Part shown: positions 45,870-53,964 of the stretch, one piece after another | Layout of the letters: the number at the start of each line of letters is the position of its first letter | Numbering within the stretch: position 1 is the first letter of the stretch | NCBI RefSeq assembly: GCF_011299555.1 | Contig: NZ_CP049857.1 | Location: forward strand, 1-64,000 | Source of the DNA: Dysgonomonas sp. HDW5A | Lineage (GTDB): Bacteria > Bacteroidota > Bacteroidia > Bacteroidales > Dysgonomonadaceae | Direction: 5' to 3' | DNA: 64,000 nucleotides | Position numbers and translations under genes: made by a program | The notes under the pieces: model-generated | Databases searched by the model: none | What the model saw: only the letters and a program-made list of their open reading frames with translations | What the model was told of the DNA's origin: nothing

Positions 45870-46745
45870 TTATTTCTCCCCGTACTCCCCAATCTTCTCC
45901 TCACAAATCCTCTTAGTTATATCCCTCAATAATTTCACTTTCGGAACCAACGCATCAATATCCTCTTTAGTCACTAAAAAATCGGGATTATAACGAGCCT
46001 CTACATAAGCTGCTTTGATAAGGTTGAACAATCGCTTCTCTTCTGATGTATTATTCGGAAAGACTTTAGCCAAATCGGCAGAATAGCTTTTTACAGATGA
46101 TGATAGTTTTGTTAAGTTATGCTGCTTGCTATTTTTTAGTGTGTAAACCAAGCGAATAGCATAGTATAGATTTTCACAAGCTTGATGAAGCATGAATATA
46201 GCATCTTTGTATAGCTTTTCTTTAATTCCTAATTGAGCCATAGTAAGTTTGTTGTTTGCATTCTCAAACTTTTCCTTAAAATACTCTTCTGCTTGCTTTT
46301 TTATTTCGTCAAAGTTTAGCTTCCTTCTTCGGGCAAGTTTAAACTTGCCACTGTCGTAAAGTATAACACCTTCCTGTTTGATCTGACTATAAAAGTATCT
46401 ACCTTCTTCCAAATCGGCATTCAGCTTCTTTATATCGTCATTGATAAACTGAACAGGTGTTTGTTTGTCAGGATTTCGATAATACTTATCATCTATATTG
46501 TCCAGTTTACTGCCTACCAACTTATCAGAGATACCACTGGTTACAACTAATATATCGTAATCGCTCATATAAGTAGTGGTAATTCCAAACTCTACCCTTT
46601 CGTCATAATCCACATATTCATTTCGGGCATAACTTCCGTATAGGATAATCATTTGTGTTTCGGGAATTTTCTCCAATACGGCTTTTACCAGATGGTTCAA
46701 ATCTTCTTGTTTGGATTTGGGTAAATAGGATATAGACTTTTTCAT
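45870..46745 (-). CDS. Nucleotidyltransferase-HEPN fusion protein, copy 2
   Basis: 291 residues from the ATG giving MKKSISYLPKSKQEDL, which matches the start of copy 1 (a Met three codons earlier is possible). The nucleotidyltransferase has ILYGSYARNEYVDYD and MSDYDILVV; the HEPN-like part has FMLHQACENLYYAIRLVYTL. As in copy 1, no clear RX4-6H motif is seen. It is upstream of and probably co-transcribed with the phosphoesterase-Hsp90 gene, so it may regulate that protein by AMP transfer. A divergent small partner gene lies on its other side. Confidence 0.85.
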   Translation of the reverse strand: MKKSISYLPKSKQEDLNHLVKAVLEKIPETQMIILYGSYARNEYVDYDERVEFGITTTYMSDYDILVVTSGISDKLVGSKLDNIDDKYYRNPDKQTPVQFINDDIKKLNADLEEGRYFYSQIKQEGVILYDSGKFKLARRRKLNFDEIKKQAEEYFKEKFENANNKLTMAQLGIKEKLYKDAIFMLHQACENLYYAIRLVYTLKNSKQHNLTKLSSSVKSYSADLAKVFPNNTSEEKRLFNLIKAAYVEARYNPDFLVTKEDIDALVPKVKLLRDITKRICEEKIGEYGEK

Positions 46746-46789
46746 TCGCTTCAATAGGATTTATCCACAAAGTTAAACAGTTAAGAATA

Positions 46790-46797
46790 TAAAGATA
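46790..46797 (-). promoter_or_regulatory. MNT-HEPN promoter box, copy 2
   Basis: Minus-strand tatcttta in the same context as 33,570-33,577 (ttttcctttttt before, tattcttaa after). Conservation between duplicated modules supports function. Confidence 0.45.
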
Positions 46798-46946
46798 TGC
46801 AAAAAAGGAAAATGATATTAACAGATTTCATTATTTATTAGCTAAAAGCTTATATTTGTTTTTTATAAAGTACGCTTTGAGAATTCTGTATTTTTTGTTC
46901 GTCCGTACGAAAGGTATAGAGCTAAATTACAAAGTGTAAAACCAAT

Positions 46947-47005
46947 CGTTTTTATTATTCATTTATCAGCTTGATATTCCATCAGGCTTAAAAGCGGACG
47001 TATGT
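46947..47005 (+). promoter_or_regulatory. Conserved upstream block of the small partner gene, copy 2
   Basis: Nearly identical to the 59 bases before the copy-1 gene (33,387-33,445, opposite strand), running up to the ATG. A further TATATTTG at 46,850-46,857 could be the actual -7 box. Confidence 0.5.
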
Positions 47006-47404
47006 ATGGCAACACAAGAAAAAATCTCAAACGAATATTGTGCAATACTGATAAACTGTTCTTCTCTAATATTAAAGCTGTCACATGATGAAATCAAAGA
47101 AAGCTATTCGGACAATCCTATGTATGTAGCCGAGTATATTGAAAATGAAGTTAAAGAGAATATCATAGAGCTTTTGTTCGATGATCAGAAAGCAACATTG
47201 TCCTGTGCCTTTGACGAGAACAATAGTTGCAACGCTTCCTATATATTCTTGGACAACTTGGACGAGTTGAGCAACTATATCAGTTATCTCAATAAGACCT
47301 ATGCTTATGATTATATTCAGAACCATTGGGTACTACCCAATTCTTTTATATCCATAAAAAAGACGAAAGACGATATTTTCTTTAAGTCTTTTTATTCAGG
47401 ATAA
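47006..47404 (+). CDS. Small partner protein of the MNT-HEPN gene, copy 2
   Basis: A 132-residue protein, intact version of the paralogue at 32,970. Shared blocks include EYCAILINC, KLSHDEIKESYSDNPMYVAEY, LLFDDQKATLSC and SFISIKKTKDDI. The tail FKSFYSG is probably the genuine one. There are no catalytic motifs, membrane segments or DNA-binding helices that I recognise. It is divergent from MNT-HEPN copy 2 with about 260 bases between. A bidirectional terminator follows. Confidence 0.7.
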   Translation: MATQEKISNEYCAILINCSSLILKLSHDEIKESYSDNPMYVAEYIENEVKENIIELLFDDQKATLSCAFDENNSCNASYIFLDNLDELSNYISYLNKTYAYDYIQNHWVLPNSFISIKKTKDDIFFKSFYSG

Positions 47405-47424
47405 GTTTTCTATTATTGTATTGT

Positions 47425-47459
47425 AAAATGCGTGCTTTAGCTTATTAGCACGCATTTTT
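47425..47459. terminator. Terminator between the partner gene and the mobilization genes
   Basis: The stem aaaatgcgtgc/gcacgcatttt has a T run on one side and an A stretch on the other, so it may serve both converging transcripts. Confidence 0.75.
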
Positions 47460-47492
47460 CTTTTCTATAATGGTAAACAATGGTGTTAATGC

Positions 47493-48047
47493 TTATTTTT
47501 TCTTTGTTTTATTTATTGTTGTTCGGTTTGCTTTGAGGCTGTCATTTTCGGTTTGTAGTTTATACATGGTTACACTCTGCCAAGTGTACCTGTTTTGCAG
47601 GATCGCATAATCTGCGTGCTGTTTCATACTGAAGGTAATCATCATAAATAAGAATACGATCAATACTCCTATAATAAATGTGGTTTTACGGATTCTGCTA
47701 AATCCGAGCTTCATTGTTTTGTCTTTGGATAATATGGATTGTATTGCTTCTAATGTGATATTATTTTCGGGTATTTTTATGGCTTCGACCGTCTCTTTTG
47801 TCTTTAAAACATTATTATTGAGTCTCTCAATATTTTTGAAATTTGCTGCAAAATGAGAATCCACATTTTTACCCAGAATCTTTATTGATTCATCCGCTAT
47901 AGCCTTTATTTCTTGTTTGGAAACAGTGGGTATAGGTTGTGGTACTTGTGGTATCTCTATCGATACTTCTTTCTTAGATATCTTATCCAGTTTCTCGTCC
48001 ATTTCGGACAGCTTACCCCAAAGGGCTTCATTTGATACATTCGACAT
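47493..48047 (-). CDS. Mobilization accessory protein with one membrane helix
   Basis: A 184-residue protein. An N-terminal helical part (ALWGKLSEMDEKLDKISKKE) and a Pro-rich linker precede a membrane helix near residues 122-142 (FIIGVLIVFLFMMITFSM). A short basic tail ends it. It follows the relaxase gene by 46 bases on the same strand, the usual place of accessory proteins in Bacteroidota mobilizable elements. It may tether the relaxosome to the membrane or coupling protein; I do not recognise the family with certainty. Confidence 0.6.
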   Translation of the reverse strand: MSNVSNEALWGKLSEMDEKLDKISKKEVSIEIPQVPQPIPTVSKQEIKAIADESIKILGKNVDSHFAANFKNIERLNNNVLKTKETVEAIKIPENNITLEAIQSILSKDKTMKLGFSRIRKTTFIIGVLIVFLFMMITFSMKQHADYAILQNRYTWQSVTMYKLQTENDSLKANRTTINKTKKK

Positions 48048-48093
48048 AATTGTTATTGTTTAAGTTTATAATAATTTTGATTTGTAATGTTTC

Positions 48094-49020
48094 TTATCTT
48101 TTAATTCCGCTTTTCTTTCGGCGTTGTTTCTCTTCGTGTTCCATCCTTTTCCTGAATGCGTCTTCTTCATGGTCTTCTCCGTTCAGGTGTATGTTAAAGA
48201 TTCCTCCGAGATTGTCCGACATGGATTCTGTAATCGGCTGGACTGGGGTATCTTCTGTTTGTGCTTGCTTTTGAGAGATATGCTGCTTTTGGTTGTGATT
48301 TTGTTGAAAGAGGTTGTTCAGTTTTGAATAGCTGAACTGTCTGTCTATGTCTGAGCCTTTGAAGGTATGTTCTCCTTTCCTGAACGAGATTCCTTGTACT
48401 TCGTCGGTTTGACCTTTATACTTGTAAGCAATGGATATACCTTGCTGTTTTAAGTTTTGTTCGAACTGTTGCCAATCTTTTGATATTTTCAGGGTCGCTT
48501 TAATGGCGTGGTATATTTCGTATTTGGTTTTCTCTGCTCCTTTGAGTTTCTGTATATTGGTTTGTTCTTTGCTTTCTCCGTAGGTAAGGTTATATTTATC
48601 TTTTAGTTGTTTGCATACTTTTTCATTGCGGTAATGGTCGTTTTTATCGGATATGGTTTTACCGTCATTGTCTACTCGGTTAAAAACGATATGGCAATGG
48701 GGGTTGTCGGTATTGTTATGTCTGACGATAATATACTGGGTGTTTTTAATTTTCATGGCTTCCATGTATTCTTTTGCGAGTTGAATCATAAATTGGTCTG
48801 TCAGTCGGGATTCGTCTTCTTTGGAATAGCTGATGGGGATATGACCGACACTTTTTTTGAGTTTAGGGTTCATCAGGCTTTGGAGATAGAAGCTGTTAAT
48901 GATGGCTTTTGTATTTGTTGTTAATACGCCTTCACTGTCTATCAGTCTAACATTGTCTTTATCGAGGACGTAGGAAATGCAGCCTTTAAAGCTCTTTCCT
49001 TTTACTATTTTTCCAATCAT
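48094..49020 (-). CDS. Relaxase/mobilization nuclease (MobB/BmgA-like)
   Basis: A 308-residue relaxase. The N-terminal GKSFKGCISYVLDKDN supplies the probable catalytic Tyr17. The metal-binding motif is RHNNTDNPHCHIVFNRV, the H...HxH of pfam03432 relaxases. It nicks oriT and pilots the strand into a recipient using another element's conjugation pore. Its start overlaps the MobC-like gene by 35 bases. No conjugation machinery is encoded nearby, so the element is mobilizable rather than self-transmissible. Confidence 0.9.
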   Translation of the reverse strand: MIGKIVKGKSFKGCISYVLDKDNVRLIDSEGVLTTNTKAIINSFYLQSLMNPKLKKSVGHIPISYSKEDESRLTDQFMIQLAKEYMEAMKIKNTQYIIVRHNNTDNPHCHIVFNRVDNDGKTISDKNDHYRNEKVCKQLKDKYNLTYGESKEQTNIQKLKGAEKTKYEIYHAIKATLKISKDWQQFEQNLKQQGISIAYKYKGQTDEVQGISFRKGEHTFKGSDIDRQFSYSKLNNLFQQNHNQKQHISQKQAQTEDTPVQPITESMSDNLGGIFNIHLNGEDHEEDAFRKRMEHEEKQRRKKSGIKR

Positions 49021-49375
49021 GGGACAGTTGTTTTATAATTTGTTGAATTTCTTCAAATAGTTTAAGTGATTCTTCTTCCAGTGTTTTTAGGTTTGTAAAG
49101 CGTGCCATTTTTACGAATTGGTTCAGGTTATTGCCCATATTGGCTAGTCCTTTGAGTGTTTGTATATCTTCTTTTTTCATGGCTTCTTTTATTTCTGCTT
49201 TGAGAATGGCGTCATGGCAATAGATACTTAAAGGAAGCCCTGCCTGTTTTGCCCGATGCTTGATGGCATAGAGTTCAGGCTCGGAAAAACAGACTCCTAC
49301 GGTCTTGTTTTTCCGGCTTACGGAAGTCTTTGGGGGACGTCCTCCTTTTTTGTTATCCTGACTCTTCTTCTCCAT
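48986..49375 (-). CDS. MobC-like relaxosome protein
   Basis: 129 residues from the Met giving MEKKSQDNKKGGRPPK; an upstream Met at 49,450 would add 25 residues of poor family fit. The pattern KNKTVGVCFSEPELYAIKHRAKQAGLPLS is a ribbon-helix-helix-type DNA-binding domain, and LANMGNNLNQFVKMA is the MobC hallmark. It binds oriT and helps the relaxase. Overlap with the relaxase gene supports coupled expression. Confidence 0.85.
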   Translation of the reverse strand: MEKKSQDNKKGGRPPKTSVSRKNKTVGVCFSEPELYAIKHRAKQAGLPLSIYCHDAILKAEIKEAMKKEDIQTLKGLANMGNNLNQFVKMARFTNLKTLEEESLKLFEEIQQIIKQLSHDWKNSKRKEL

Positions 49376-49439
49376 AAAATTGTCGACCATCGGGAGCAAT
49401 TTTTCCTTTGGCGGTAAGCCAAAGCGAGGGTTTTCATGT

Positions 49440-49612
49440 AATGAAAACATAACCTCGCTCCGCTAACGCACACAAAAGGATGGCTCACATAGGAACAGTT
49501 CGTTTATTCAGTAAATTTGACTTACAATTATGACCAAAAACAACAACTCATCGGTCGGGGATCGCCCTCGCGGCAAGGGGGGAGACCACTCCTCCCGACG
49601 AGCGAAAACGAT
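49440..49612. other. Candidate oriT region
   Basis: The 170 bases before the MobC-like gene hold no ORF and are far richer in GC than their surroundings near 49,550-49,610. They include an imperfect inverted repeat around cggtcgggg and cctcccgacga. Position directly upstream of the mobilization genes is the usual place for oriT. Confidence 0.45.
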
Positions 49613-49614
49613 GA

Positions 49615-49884
49615 CTATTTTCTCTGCTTTTTACTATCCAACATTTTATTCACATCTTCCAGTGAATAGAATATCGTACCGCCAATAAGTGTAAAAGGTA
49701 TTTCTTTATTATTACGCATGGTTTGTAGTTTTCCATGCGATATTCCGAGCAATTCCTTTATATCGGAAGAACGTAACCATTTCTTTGGGGAGATAGAAGG
49801 TAAGGCTTTCTTTATCTCCTCAAACTCTTTTAAAACCTTTGCTTCAAAGTCCTTGAAGTCTTCGTACGTTAGAATCTGTGACAT
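49615..49884 (-). CDS. Excisionase-like helix-turn-helix protein
   Basis: An 89-residue protein with WLRSSDIKELLGISHGKLQTMRNNKEIPF then IFYSLEDVNKMLDSKK, the winged-helix fold of Bacteroidota excisionase and HTH_17 proteins. It lies between the mobilization genes and the integrase of the same element and probably directs excision. It may also regulate the mob genes downstream. Confidence 0.8.
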   Translation of the reverse strand: MSQILTYEDFKDFEAKVLKEFEEIKKALPSISPKKWLRSSDIKELLGISHGKLQTMRNNKEIPFTLIGGTIFYSLEDVNKMLDSKKQRK

Positions 49885-49998
49885 ATTCGATTATTTTAAA
49901 TGAAACATGCCACGAAAAAATGAAAATGTGTTTGGAAAAATTGTTGACCAGAATAAACTACTTTAGTCTACACTGTAAATCAGAATAATAAATATGAC

Positions 49999-50736
49999 TT
50001 AATTTTTATCGAAATCTATATTATTGAGTTTATTTAATAAATCATTGTATGCAGATTTAGCCAAGAAAGGATCATTTTTGAATCGGCTATAACTTTTATA
50101 AAAGGAAGTTGTGTTTATCTCTTTGCCAGAGATAGCTATTTGTGAAGATATACGTTTGATAAAATCTTTTTCAGTTATTGATAGCTTCAGATTATCGGAC
50201 AGAATCAGAGCTGCAATCAAAGCCGTTAATTCACTTTGTGTTATTTCGGGCAGATCTGCAATTGCTGTTGTTTTAATTTGCATGTCAGAAGAAAAAGCTT
50301 CTTCTAAAATTTCAGGGAGTTTTCCCTGAGCCTCTGATTTATTCATCCATTGCAAATAAGTTAAACAGTTATCTTTATCGTATATAAAATCCCTGCTAAT
50401 TACCCAATAAGGTAAAAATACGATTGTAGATAGACATGAGATTGTGAATAATAACCAACTCTCTAACAGAAAGCAAATAGTAGCCATAATAATAGCTACT
50501 ATTATAAGGGGTAGTGATATCGTGCGGAGGTTTATTAGTCTGGAGTATCTTGATATCCGCTTTTTAGTTCTTTCTTTTTCAACAGTCCAAATATGAGTAA
50601 AGTATTTTTCATCTTTGCTCTTAGGATTATCTTTGATTCGTTGATAGAAGATTTTCTGTTTTCCACTGAAGGAACTGTCAAAAGCACCTAGGTAATCAAA
50701 AAAGATATTCCATTGATATTTGAAATTCGTTTTCAT
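49999..50736 (-). CDS. Hypothetical membrane protein
   Basis: A 245-residue protein. A charged N-terminus is followed by two membrane helices close together (ISLPLIIVAIIMATICFLL and LLFTISCLSTIVFLPYWVI, near residues 75-115). The soluble C-terminal half of about 130 residues is mostly helical. No family recognised. It sits 30 bases after the AAA_14 gene on the same strand, so it may be co-transcribed. A cargo or immunity role within the element is conceivable but unsupported. Confidence 0.55.
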   Translation of the reverse strand: MKTNFKYQWNIFFDYLGAFDSSFSGKQKIFYQRIKDNPKSKDEKYFTHIWTVEKERTKKRISRYSRLINLRTISLPLIIVAIIMATICFLLESWLLFTISCLSTIVFLPYWVISRDFIYDKDNCLTYLQWMNKSEAQGKLPEILEEAFSSDMQIKTTAIADLPEITQSELTALIAALILSDNLKLSITEKDFIKRISSQIAISGKEINTTSFYKSYSRFKNDPFLAKSAYNDLLNKLNNIDFDKN

Positions 50737-50766
50737 AGTATATTCAGTTAATCGTGACTAATTTAA

Positions 50767-52080
50767 TTAACCTTTTGATTCGAGATAGCCTGTCAATTCA
50801 TTGATAGCATATAAAGGTAAGTTTGTCAACCATGTTTCTTCTCTGAAATCTGACATTGAAGTCCTTATGGCCATTTTGGATTTATTCTTTTCGACAAAAG
50901 CCCGTAAGCTTTTTGCTTGAAGGTTTTCGGCTGCTTTTACTTCTATCGGAACAAGTTCGTTCTTATACTGTATAAGTAAATCTATTTCTCCATCGGATTT
51001 ATCTGACGACCAATAGAAAATTGAAATTTCTCTGTCTGTAACCAATTGTTGTAAAACATACTGTTCGGTTAAAGCTCCTTTAAATTCGGTAAAAATAAGA
51101 TTGCCATCGAGTAAGGTTTTTACATCCAGATTTGCCATCGCTCCCAACAAACCTATATCAAGCAGATACAGTTTAAATGCTCCCATATCTTCATAGGCTT
51201 TCAAAGGTAAAGCAGGTTTGGATATTCTATTAACCTTATGTATTAGACCGCAATCCATTAGCCAAGATAAGGCTAATTCAAATTCTTTGGCTCTTGCTCC
51301 TTGCTTTATCAAGCCGTAAATGAATTTACGGTTCTCTTTTGATAACTGGGCAGGAACGGAATTCCATACCATGCGGATGCGTGGGACAACATCTGTGGGA
51401 GCATGCTTTGAGAAATCCTGTTCGTATGAATCGAGTATTTGTTGCTGAATCTGGCGTACTTCGCTAAAATCCTGATTCGAAGCAAAATTGGCAATAACTT
51501 CGGGCATACCTCCAACATAGTAATATTGCTTTAATAGCTCTATATACTTTGTTTTAAAGGTGTTTATCATTTCCCATTGCTGCTTCTGAATTAAGTCGGT
51601 CAAATCATGTTCTCCTAATGCTTCTAAAAATTCAGTAAAAGTTAGAGGATATAGATCTAAGAACTCAACTTTGCCCACTGGAAAAGATGTATTCTCATGT
51701 AATGCGATTCCCAGTAAAGAGCCTGCTGCTACAATATGGTATTCGGGAGCATTTTCCCGAAAATATTTCAATGAGGTTATAGCTCTCTCTGCTTCCTGAA
51801 TCTCATCGAATATAATCAGCGTTTTGTTTGGCTCTGGTTTTATTCCTGTTGCAATCTGAATAGCCAATAAAATGCGTGGTATATCGAAATCGTTTAAGAA
51901 TAGTGTTTTTAGCTGTTGATTGTCTTCAAAGTTTATATAGGCGAAATTTTCATATTCGGTTTTGGCGAATTCTTTCATCAACCAAGTTTTGCCAACTTGA
52001 CGAGCGCCTCTGATAATAAGAGGTTTTCGTGTGTTTTTTTGTTTCCATTTCTGTAAGAAACTTAATGCTGTTCTTCTCAT
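50767..52080 (-). CDS. AAA_14/DUF4143 ATPase
   Basis: A 437-residue protein. The N-terminal AAA_14 domain has GARQVGKT at residues 25-32 and KTLIIFDEIQEAE as Walker B. The C-terminal DUF4143 domain has FKGALTEQYVLQQL and DKSDGEIDLLIQYKNELVPIEVKAAE, a PD-(D/E)XK-like D...ExK arrangement. These proteins are very common in Bacteroidota and of uncertain function. Two 17-base direct repeats upstream suggest specific regulation. Full length. Confidence 0.85.
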   Translation of the reverse strand: MRRTALSFLQKWKQKNTRKPLIIRGARQVGKTWLMKEFAKTEYENFAYINFEDNQQLKTLFLNDFDIPRILLAIQIATGIKPEPNKTLIIFDEIQEAERAITSLKYFRENAPEYHIVAAGSLLGIALHENTSFPVGKVEFLDLYPLTFTEFLEALGEHDLTDLIQKQQWEMINTFKTKYIELLKQYYYVGGMPEVIANFASNQDFSEVRQIQQQILDSYEQDFSKHAPTDVVPRIRMVWNSVPAQLSKENRKFIYGLIKQGARAKEFELALSWLMDCGLIHKVNRISKPALPLKAYEDMGAFKLYLLDIGLLGAMANLDVKTLLDGNLIFTEFKGALTEQYVLQQLVTDREISIFYWSSDKSDGEIDLLIQYKNELVPIEVKAAENLQAKSLRAFVEKNKSKMAIRTSMSDFREETWLTNLPLYAINELTGYLESKG

Positions 52081-52112
52081 ATATTTGGTTGTTTTTTATC
52101 ATTTACATAAAT

Positions 52113-52162
52113 ACCCTACGACTTTACGTGTAAAGATACATTTTTACCCTATGACTTTATGT
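52113..52162. repeat. Two direct repeats in the AAA_14 promoter region
   Basis: accctacgactttacgt at 52,113-52,129 and accctatgactttatgt at 52,146-52,162 are 33 bases apart, about three helical turns, and lie 33-82 bases before the start. They look like sites for a cooperative repressor. The rest of this gap to 52,292 has nothing else I can call. Confidence 0.55.
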
Positions 52163-52292
52163 AAAATTGTGCACTTTTTATATTTTAAGATAAATATCTC
52201 ATCCCTTTATGGTGTAAAAGCAATTGTCAAGGATTACTTGGCAATTGTTTTTACATAGATCAGATAATAGGATGTGTTTGAATTACTGTATA

Positions 52293-53507
52293 TTATCGTT
52301 TTGTGTTTCTATTTTTGAAAGCAACCATTTCTTTTGCTATCTTTTCTTCGGTGACTTTAGCATATATCTGAGTTGTTCTAATCTGATTATGTCCTAGCAT
52401 TTTACTCACAGACTCTATTGACATACCATAGCTCAGAGCAAGAGTCGCAAACGAGTGGCGTGCGATGTGAAATGTAAGATTCATCGTAATCTCTGCTAAA
52501 TCAGCAATTTCCTTGAGGTATGCGTTTACCTTCTGATTGGATGGTACAGGAATTATATAGCCTGTCTTCTTACAATATTCTTTTGTCTGGTATTTAGCTA
52601 TAATCTCTTCTGAAATAGGCATTAGTGGAACTTTCGATAATACATTTGTTTTCCCTCTGTTAATAAATATCCAATTTTGCCCATCAACTCCCTTTACTAT
52701 ATTTTCTTTCCGAAGTTGTTTAATATCTATATAAGCCAAGCCTGAATAACAAGCCAGAATGAATGCATCCCGAATAATAACTAATCGCTCTATCGAAATT
52801 TCTTTTTCATAAATTTTTAATACTTCTTCTTCGGTAAGGTATCCTCTTTCAACTGGCTCAATTTTGCATGTGAATTTTCTGAAAGGGTCTTTATCCAACC
52901 AATCATTTTTTACTGCAAGATTGACTATAGCTTTCAGATTCTTAAGATACTTCATACTGGTATTGTGATTACACTTTCTTGTACGTTTAAAATATATCTC
53001 AAAGTCAGATATAAAGTCATAACTCAATTCTGTGATAAGAATATCATCTTTCTTATATTTCTTTTTTAGAAAGGCTTCTATATGTCTCTTCGTGGTTTGG
53101 TAACGTGTGAGTGTCGCATCTGCATAGCCATTGTCAACCAAATTGGATATATTCTCTATATACTTGTCACATAACCATAACAGAGACTTATCTGTAGTTT
53201 TACGACCTCTCATCATATCGGCTATTTTCTGGGGAGTGATAATTTCAGACCTGTCAATCAGGTAATGATAACATTCTCTCGCCTTACTGCTGTAAGCATC
53301 CAATATGTTATTCACACTTTTAGCAATAGGGGTATTTCCGATAGGTCTACCGTTTTGCCATCTTTTTTCTTCGATCCATTCTTTTGTAGAAAATTCGATA
53401 CGCTTACCGTCTACTGTAATTCTCATATAGATAGGTAATTTGCTTTCTTTGTCAGCTTTTTGTTTTTTAATAATAAAGCTTGTTCCAAATGTTTTTAGAG
53501 TTTCCAT
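52293..53507 (-). CDS. Tyrosine recombinase of the tmRNA-integrated element
   Basis: A 404-residue integrase with an N-terminal arm-binding domain (TFGTSFIIKKQKADKESKLP), a core-binding domain and a catalytic domain with HIARHSFATLALSYGMSIE, LGH and TTQIYAKV. The first catalytic Arg is Ala here (CYSGLAYIDI), as expected for the CTnDOT-like branch. It lies 440 bases from the tmRNA 3' end, with four repeated motifs between, and bounds a 12-kb segment flanked by a 15-bp direct repeat. It is therefore the likely enzyme for integration at ssrA. By eye it is a distant paralogue of the integrase at 13,257. Confidence 0.9.
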   Translation of the reverse strand: METLKTFGTSFIIKKQKADKESKLPIYMRITVDGKRIEFSTKEWIEEKRWQNGRPIGNTPIAKSVNNILDAYSSKARECYHYLIDRSEIITPQKIADMMRGRKTTDKSLLWLCDKYIENISNLVDNGYADATLTRYQTTKRHIEAFLKKKYKKDDILITELSYDFISDFEIYFKRTRKCNHNTSMKYLKNLKAIVNLAVKNDWLDKDPFRKFTCKIEPVERGYLTEEEVLKIYEKEISIERLVIIRDAFILACYSGLAYIDIKQLRKENIVKGVDGQNWIFINRGKTNVLSKVPLMPISEEIIAKYQTKEYCKKTGYIIPVPSNQKVNAYLKEIADLAEITMNLTFHIARHSFATLALSYGMSIESVSKMLGHNQIRTTQIYAKVTEEKIAKEMVAFKNRNTKR

Positions 53508-53714
53508 TATACAAATCCGTTTAAATTAATACTTATGAATTCATTCTGCTATATTTTGATAATTTTCTAATTATCAACTAATTAAACTTAAGTATTATAT
53601 CTAAAAAACAAAAATTGAACTGTCAATTTATCAAGGGTTTAGCTTTTTTATCGATATGAATTTTTAGTTGTTTTGAACTGCTTTATTATAGGATAGGTAA
53701 AAACACATCAAAAA

Positions 53715-53849
53715 AGGTCACCTATCTGATATAAAACAGTCCGTTTTTCACTAAAAGCCAAACATTGTTAAACTTTTGTTTTATAGACTATTAAATACCT
53801 CCTAGGTGACCTTTTTTTATTTTTTCTCAGGTCACCTCAGAGGTCACCT
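53715..53849. repeat. Four AGGTCACCT motifs between integrase and tmRNA
   Basis: Copies lie at 53,715-53,723, 53,804-53,812 (reverse), 53,829-53,837 and 53,841-53,849. The 9-mer is itself nearly palindromic. The position between int and the attachment core is where arm-type integrase or excisionase sites are expected. The rest of 53,508-53,894 is AT-rich without genes. Confidence 0.6.
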
Positions 53850-53894
53850 GAAATATGGATTTTAACGGATTATTATGGATTGCTTAAAAAAGAA

Positions 53895-53927
53895 AAATCC
53901 GTATAAATCAGATGTTTATACGGATTT
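53895..53927 (-). terminator. Terminator downstream of tmRNA
   Basis: The stem aaatccgtataaa/tttatacggattt, read leftward, is followed by TTTCTTTTTT. It lies 23 bases past the tmRNA 3' end. Confidence 0.8.
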
Positions 53928-53949
53928 GGATTCTTTTGAATTCTGAAAA

Positions 53950-53964
53950 GTGGAGCTGGAGGGA
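53950..53964 (+). repeat. att core, right copy, at the tmRNA 3' end
   Basis: gtggagctggaggga overlaps the acceptor and T-arm 3' strand of tmRNA and is repeated exactly at 41,928-41,942. Integration here leaves the RNA intact. Confidence 0.7.

Noticed and set aside
13257-53507. A single composite transposon spanning both integrases
   Set aside because: The integrases are distant paralogues, no shared direct repeat flanks them, and the intervening RNA-repair and surface genes look like a separate locus.
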